A stretch of DNA of 63,697 bases from Streptomyces sp. ISL-98. Its GTDB lineage: Bacteria > Actinomycetota > Actinomycetes > Streptomycetales > Streptomycetaceae. Of the stretch, positions 59,954 to 63,697 are shown in pieces. Position numbers and translations under genes: made by a program. Below the pieces are notes generated by a model, which saw nothing but the letters and a program-made list of their open reading frames with translations, made no database searches and was not told where the DNA came from. The stretch lies in the NCBI RefSeq assembly GCF_018614055.1, contig NZ_JAGGPB010000024.1:1-63697 (forward strand), given 5' to 3'. Every line of letters begins with the position of its first letter. Within the stretch, counting starts at the first letter, position 1.

Positions 59954-61297
59954 ATGCCTTCGGACATCAGCGGCCCCGACCGCCGGGAGCAGGCCGTACA
60001 CGCCGCCGTCGAGCAGGGAGTCGTCGGCCTCGACCACCCCATCGTCGGCCTCCTCGACATCACCGGCATCCGGGCGTCCGCCGCCGCCCTGCGCGCGGCG
60101 TTCGCCGAGGTCACCCCCACCGGCACCCCCGTCCTGCATGCCTTCGCCGTCAAGGCGACGCCACTCGTGCCCGTCCTGAGGCTGCTGTACGAGCAGGAGG
60201 CCGTCGGCGCCGAAGTCGCGAGCCCCGGCGAGCTCGCCCTGGCCCACGCCGCGGGCGTACCCCCGGACCACACCGTCCTCGACTCCCCCGCCAAGACCAC
60301 CCCCGAGCTGCGCCAGGCCCTGGCTCTGGGCATCGCAATCAACGCCGACAACGCCCAGGAACTGGCTCGTATCGACTCCCTGATCGCGTCGGGGCCGGCC
60401 TCCCTCTCCCCCATCGGCCTGCGCGTGAACCCGCAGATCGGCGGCGGTTCCATCGGCGCGCTCTCCACCGCCACCGCCACCTCCAAATTCGGCGTGGCGC
60501 TCCGCGACCCCGGCACCCGCGACTGGGTCGTACGGACCTACCTCGAACGGCCCTGGCTGACCCGGGTGCACACCCATTCCGGGTCGCAGGGCCTCTCCCT
60601 GGAGCTGATGGCCCAGGGCGTGTCGGCGGCGTACGACCTCGCCGAGGAGATCAACGCGGCGGCCGGCCGGCAGCAGGTCGACACCGTCGACATCGGCGGC
60701 GGCCTGCCGGTCAACTTCGCCTCCGACGCCGAGACCCCGACGTACGCCGACTACGCCCGCCTTCTCAAGCAGCAGGTGCCGGGCTTGTTCGACGGGCGCT
60801 ACGGCCTGGTCACCGAATTCGGCCGCTCCCTGCTCGCCAAGCACGGCACGGTCCTCGCCCGTGTCGAGTACGCGAAGACCTCGGGGGCCCGCTCCATCGC
60901 CGTCACCCACGCGGGCGTCCAGATCGCCACCCGCGCCGTCTACGCGCCCGAGTCCTGGCCGCTGCGCATCGCGGCGTACGACGCGAAGGGCCACCCCAAG
61001 CCGGGCCCGGCGGTCGCGCAGGACGTGGCGGGACCGGCGTGCTTCGCGGGCGACCTGCTCGCCGAGAACCGCTCGCTGCCGCTCCTCGAACAGGGCGACT
61101 ACGCGGCAGTGCTGGACACCGGCGCGTACTTCATGGCCGCGCACTATGCGTACAACAGCCTTGCCAGACCCGGCCTTTACGGCTTCACAGCCACCCGCGA
61201 GGGGACGCGCTTCACCGTCGTACGACCGCCGCAGACCCTCGACGAGATCGTCGCCGAGTCGGGGGGCGCACACGCCGACGCGCTGCTGAACCCGTAG
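59954..61297 (+). CDS. PLP-dependent decarboxylase, diaminopimelate decarboxylase-like (fold type III)
   Basis: 447 residues from ATG 59954. PLP lysine in HAFAVKATPLVPVL, HTHSGSQGLSLEL, DIGGGLPVNF, TEFGRSLLAKHG (family EPGR with Pro replaced by Phe), CFAGDLLAENRSLP (substrate Cys/Asp motif) and TGAYFMAAHYAYNS. The motifs support an active basic amino-acid decarboxylase fold. The context, facing hut genes and followed by a permease, differs from a biosynthetic lysA, so the substrate may be another amino acid taken up by that permease. No clear ribosome-binding site. Confidence 0.82.
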   Translation: MPSDISGPDRREQAVHAAVEQGVVGLDHPIVGLLDITGIRASAAALRAAFAEVTPTGTPVLHAFAVKATPLVPVLRLLYEQEAVGAEVASPGELALAHAAGVPPDHTVLDSPAKTTPELRQALALGIAINADNAQELARIDSLIASGPASLSPIGLRVNPQIGGGSIGALSTATATSKFGVALRDPGTRDWVVRTYLERPWLTRVHTHSGSQGLSLELMAQGVSAAYDLAEEINAAAGRQQVDTVDIGGGLPVNFASDAETPTYADYARLLKQQVPGLFDGRYGLVTEFGRSLLAKHGTVLARVEYAKTSGARSIAVTHAGVQIATRAVYAPESWPLRIAAYDAKGHPKPGPAVAQDVAGPACFAGDLLAENRSLPLLEQGDYAAVLDTGAYFMAAHYAYNSLARPGLYGFTATREGTRFTVVRPPQTLDEIVAESGGAHADALLNP

Positions 61298-61360
61298 TTG
61301 ACCACGCATCACCAGAGCCACATGGGGAAGAACCTGCCCAACCCACCCGGGGAGGTCCAC

Positions 61361-62731
61361 TTGTCCACATCCGCCGCATCACCACCACCACCGGCATCCG
61401 CACCACCAGACGAAGAGACACCCCTCAAACGCGCCCTCGGCCCCAAGCTGCTGATCCTGTTCGTGATCGGCGACATCCTGGGCACCGGCATCTACGCCAC
61501 CACCGGCAAAGTCGCGGGAAAGGTGGGCGGCGCGCTGTGGCTGCCGTTCGCGATCGGCTTCGTCGTGGCGATCCTGACGGCGGCGTCGTACGTCGAACTT
61601 GTCGGCAAGTATCCGAAGGCGGCCGGCGCCGCGCTCTACACCCAAAAGGCCTTCAAGGTCCCGTTCTTCACCTTCATCGTCGCCTTCATGGTGATGTGCT
61701 CGGGCCTCTCGTCCGCCAGCGCCGCCGCCCGCGCCTTCAGCGGCGACTATCTGGCGGAGTTCACGGACGCCGTGCCGCCGACGCTCATCGCGATCCTGTT
61801 CATCCTGGCCCTCGCCGCGCTCAATCTGCGCGGCGTCTCCGAGTCGGTGAAGACGAATGTGGTGCTGACGCTCGTCGAACTGACCGGCCTGACGGTGATC
61901 CTCGTGATCGGCGCGTACGCCGTGATGACAGGCGGCGGAGAGCCTTCGCGGCTCGGCGAGTTCGAGGCGACCGGCACCGGTTACGCGCTGCTCACCAGCG
62001 TGCTCGGCGCCACCGCACTCGGCTTCTTCGCCTTCGTCGGCTTCGAGGACTCCGTCAACATGGCGGAGGAGACGAAGGATCCGCACCGCACCTTCCCGAA
62101 GGCGATCTTCATCGGGGTGGCGGTCACCGGCACCATCTACGTCCTGGTCGCGCTGATCTCGTCGCTGCTCGTCGACTACACGGTGCTGGAGAAATCCAGC
62201 GGCCCGCTGCTCGAAGTGGTGAAGGCGGGCGGTGTCGACTTCCCGCCCAGACTCTTCGCCCTGATCGCGCTGTTCGCCGTGACCAACTCCGCGCTGATCA
62301 ACATCATGATGGCGTCGCGCCTCTGCTACGGCATGGCGAACGAACGCATCCTGCCGCGCGGCATGGGCCGGGTCCTGGCCAAGCGGCGTACACCGGTCGT
62401 CGGCATCGTCTTCGTCTCGCTGCTGGCCATCGGCCTGGTGTCCACGGGCGAGATCGAGGGCCTGGGCGACACCACGGCGTTCCTGCTGCTGTGCGTCTTC
62501 GCCGTGGTGAACGTGGCCGTGCTGGTCCTGCGCAAGGACCGGGTCGAGCACGAGCACTTCCGTACGCCGACGATCCTGCCTGTGCTGGGCGCGATCACCG
62601 CGATCATCCTGGCCAGCCCGCTGGCGGACCGCCCGGCGGACGTCTACATCCGGGCGGGCGTGCTGCTGCTGATCGGCATCGGCCTGTGGGTGCTCAACAA
62701 GGTGGTGATAAAGGCACGCGGGGAGGGGTGA
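61361..62731 (+). CDS. APC superfamily amino-acid permease
   Basis: About 12 membrane spans in 456 residues. N-terminal motif LLILFVIGDILGTGIYATTG (the APC TM1 loop), AASYVELVGKYPKAAGAALY, GFFAFVGFEDSVNMAEETKDPHRTFPKAIF (the conserved ExxxNP-like loop) and PRGMGRVLAKRRTPVVG. Start chosen at TTG 61361 because GGGGAGG lies 5 nt upstream; ATG 61322 and TTG 61298 are in frame but lack such a site. It follows the decarboxylase gene by 63 bp, probably one operon. Substrate unknown. Confidence 0.88.
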   Translation: MSTSAASPPPPASAPPDEETPLKRALGPKLLILFVIGDILGTGIYATTGKVAGKVGGALWLPFAIGFVVAILTAASYVELVGKYPKAAGAALYTQKAFKVPFFTFIVAFMVMCSGLSSASAAARAFSGDYLAEFTDAVPPTLIAILFILALAALNLRGVSESVKTNVVLTLVELTGLTVILVIGAYAVMTGGGEPSRLGEFEATGTGYALLTSVLGATALGFFAFVGFEDSVNMAEETKDPHRTFPKAIFIGVAVTGTIYVLVALISSLLVDYTVLEKSSGPLLEVVKAGGVDFPPRLFALIALFAVTNSALINIMMASRLCYGMANERILPRGMGRVLAKRRTPVVGIVFVSLLAIGLVSTGEIEGLGDTTAFLLLCVFAVVNVAVLVLRKDRVEHEHFRTPTILPVLGAITAIILASPLADRPADVYIRAGVLLLIGIGLWVLNKVVIKARGEG

Positions 62732-62738
62732 GGGGGCT

Positions 62739-62777
62739 CGGGTAGGGGCCTGCGGCGTCGCTTTGTTCCTCTACCCG
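62739..62777 (+). terminator. Candidate terminator after the permease gene
   Basis: CGGGTAG (62739-62745) and CTACCCG (62771-62777) pair across a 25-nt loop. A second hairpin CTCCAGA-N8-TCTGGAG follows at 62791-62812. Confidence 0.45.
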
Positions 62778-62947
62778 CCCCTTGCCGATGCTCCAGAGTG
62801 ACACTTCTGGAGTGGTCAGCCCATGGTGGCATCCTCGCGGTTAAGCAGCCTAGGAACTCTCTGCTCCGTATACAGAGTATGGAGACGCTTGAGGCGGCGG
62901 GGCTCCTGGCCGAGGGCGGGCGGGAATACCTCGGCCCCCCAGTGGTC

Positions 62948-62981
62948 GGGTCGCCCGGGGGAATCGCACCCCCGGGCTCCC
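62948..62981 (-). ncRNA. Group II intron domain VI hairpin
   Basis: Stem GCCCGGGGG / CCCCCGGGC with 7-nt loop plus a lower GGG/CCC stem. An unpaired A in the 3' strand (in CGACCC) is in the position of the branch-point adenosine, about 7-8 nt from the probable 3' end. Confidence 0.65.
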
Positions 62982-62984
62982 ACA

Positions 62985-63018
62985 GAACGGAGCGTGACAG
63001 TCTCCCGTCACTCCGCTC
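62985..63018 (-). ncRNA. Group II intron domain V
   Basis: Exactly 34 nt, starting GAGCGGAGTGACGG and ending CACGCTCCGTTC. It contains the catalytic AGC triad near the 5' end, a GNRA-type loop (GAGA) and the characteristic bulge. It begins 12 nt after the maturase stop codon. Confidence 0.8.
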
Positions 63019-63030
63019 TTGTCACCCTGG

Positions 63031-63697
63031 TCACCAGAAACACGGCGTCCATGCCCAGTGGGCGAAGAGCCGGGGGTGCTGACTCGTGATGCGCTGCCAG
63101 CACTTGTGGGCCTTCTTGAACGGCCGAAGTCGCTTGTACTTCTTGCGGATCCAGCGCATCAGGTAGGCGCTGATGCGCCGTAGGAGTGGAAACAGTTGGG
63201 AGCGGTAGAACGCCCCGTAGTACTGCATCCAGCCACGCACGATCGGGTTGATCCTGCGGGCGAGTTCGGCGAAGGTGAGACCGATCCGCAGGTGGAGCCG
63301 CCAGGAGCGGACCTCCCCGCTGATCTTCTTCAGGGCTTGCCTGCTGATCGCGGGCAGGAAGTTGGTGAAGTTCTGCCCCTTCCTGCTGCGCGCTCGGCGG
63401 GCTTGGAACGTAAACCCGAGGAAGGTGAACGACGTGTGCTCGTAGGAGCCGCGCCGGTTTCCATCCTTGCAGTACACGATCTTGGTCTTGTCGGGATGCA
63501 GCCGCAGCCCGACCTCGTCCATCCTGTTCGCAAGTGCAGCCAGTACCTCGCGGGCCTGACGCTCGCTGACGCAGTGCACGACCGCATCGTCCGCATACCG
63601 CTCGAACTGGACGCCCGGATAGGTCCGGGTAAGCCAGGTATCGAACGCGTAGTGCATGAACAGGTTCGCCAGCACGGGCGAGAGCACGCCCCCAACG
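63031..63697 (-). CDS. ltrA: Group II intron reverse transcriptase/maturase, C-terminal part
   Basis: At least 222 residues; the frame continues past the window edge. The RT signature FERYADDAVVHC holds the catalytic aspartates. It is preceded by GGVLSPVLANLFMHYAFD and followed by GLRLHPDKTKIVYCKDGNRRG and FTFLGFTFQARRARS. The thumb/maturase (X) domain contains NPIVRGWMQYYGAFY. The protein ends LFAHWAWTPCFW with no HNH endonuclease domain. It reverse-transcribes the intron during retrohoming and helps splicing. Confidence 0.9.
   Translation of the reverse strand, partial: VGGVLSPVLANLFMHYAFDTWLTRTYPGVQFERYADDAVVHCVSERQAREVLAALANRMDEVGLRLHPDKTKIVYCKDGNRRGSYEHTSFTFLGFTFQARRARSRKGQNFTNFLPAISRQALKKISGEVRSWRLHLRIGLTFAELARRINPIVRGWMQYYGAFYRSQLFPLLRRISAYLMRWIRKKYKRLRPFKKAHKCWQRITSQHPRLFAHWAWTPCFW

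Larger units (their letters stand above)
62943..63697 (-). mobile_element. Group II intron, 3' part (cut by window edge)
   Basis: On the minus strand: reverse transcriptase/maturase gene, then domain V (34 nt) and a domain VI hairpin, in the order expected at the 3' end of a group II intron. The 3' splice boundary is estimated at about 62943-62947. The 5' half lies outside the window. The protein lacks a C-terminal endonuclease domain. Confidence 0.8.

Noticed and set aside
59941..62745. 934-codon plus-strand open frame over the decarboxylase and permease genes
   Set aside because: Out-of-frame shadow, Arg/Gly/Pro-rich; the two real genes are clear in their own frames.

Overview
The window is chromosomal DNA from a Streptomyces or a very close relative. 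Evidence: very high GC with third-position G/C bias, frequent GTG/TTG starts, a WhiB regulator, an F420 biosynthesis pair, several LytR-CpsA-Psr (LCP) proteins, LAxTG/LPxTG sortase substrates and SigB-type sigma-factor control. The order sahH, manA, SIS, manB, DUF3499, metallopeptidase, whiB, fbiA, fbiB, GDP-mannose pyrophosphorylase, LCP, TIGR03089, acyl-CoA dehydrogenase, purE, purK, GtrA follows, from memory, the Mycobacterium tuberculosis block around Rv3248c-Rv3277, so most of the window is conserved actinobacterial core.

Layout. 1-2.6 kb: start of S-adenosylhomocysteinase (left edge) diverging from a solitary fructose PTS EIIBCA. 2.6-9.4 kb: minus-strand metal transporter, mannose-6-phosphate isomerase, SIS protein, Trm112-like protein, phosphomannomutase and DUF3499 protein. 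9.7-16 kb: metallopeptidase-like protein, DUF5719 protein coupled to a giant membrane glycosyltransferase, then whiB. 16.6-19.4 kb: cysteine dioxygenase-like protein, fbiA, fbiB. 19.7-24.3 kb: DNA glycosylase, mannose-1-phosphate guanylyltransferase-like protein, exported PGRP-type amidase, TIGR03089 protein. 24.4-34.1 kb: five LCP paralogues with a GT2 glycosyltransferase and a frameshifted thioesterase. 34.1-38.3 kb: exported subtilase, acyl-CoA dehydrogenase, UDP-glucose dehydrogenase. 38.3-43.2 kb: two M19 dipeptidase paralogues (one with its metal ligands lost), purE, purK, GtrA. 43.2-47.2 kb: two-component system and POT peptide transporter. 47.2-51.4 kb: four-gene operon of exported surface proteins. 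51.5-53.8 kb: anti-sigma kinase, STAS antagonist, sigma factor. 53.9-62.7 kb: histidine-utilisation genes hutI, hutF, an M20 amidohydrolase and hutU, divergent from a DapDC-like decarboxylase and an amino-acid permease. Right edge: 3' part of a group II intron with reverse transcriptase.

How the genes fit together. The mannose genes (isomerase, mutase, guanylyltransferase) supply GDP-mannose. Together with UDP-glucuronate (ugd), the glycosyltransferases, GtrA and the LCP ligases they form a cell-envelope glycopolymer theme. The hut cluster predicts breakdown of urocanate to glutamate through formiminoglutamate deimination, with an M20 hydrolase where HutG would be expected. The least explained unit is the surface-protein operon at 47.2-51.4 kb, which combines a DUF916/WxL-interacting-like protein, a neocarzinostatin-like protein and two sortase substrates built from the same Cys-bounded domain.

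The DNA between genes is rich in short tandem arrays (units of 6, 7, 8, 15, 18-19, 19 and about 72 bp), strong terminators and copies of a dispersed GC-rich repeat. No tRNA, rRNA, CRISPR array or prophage was seen.
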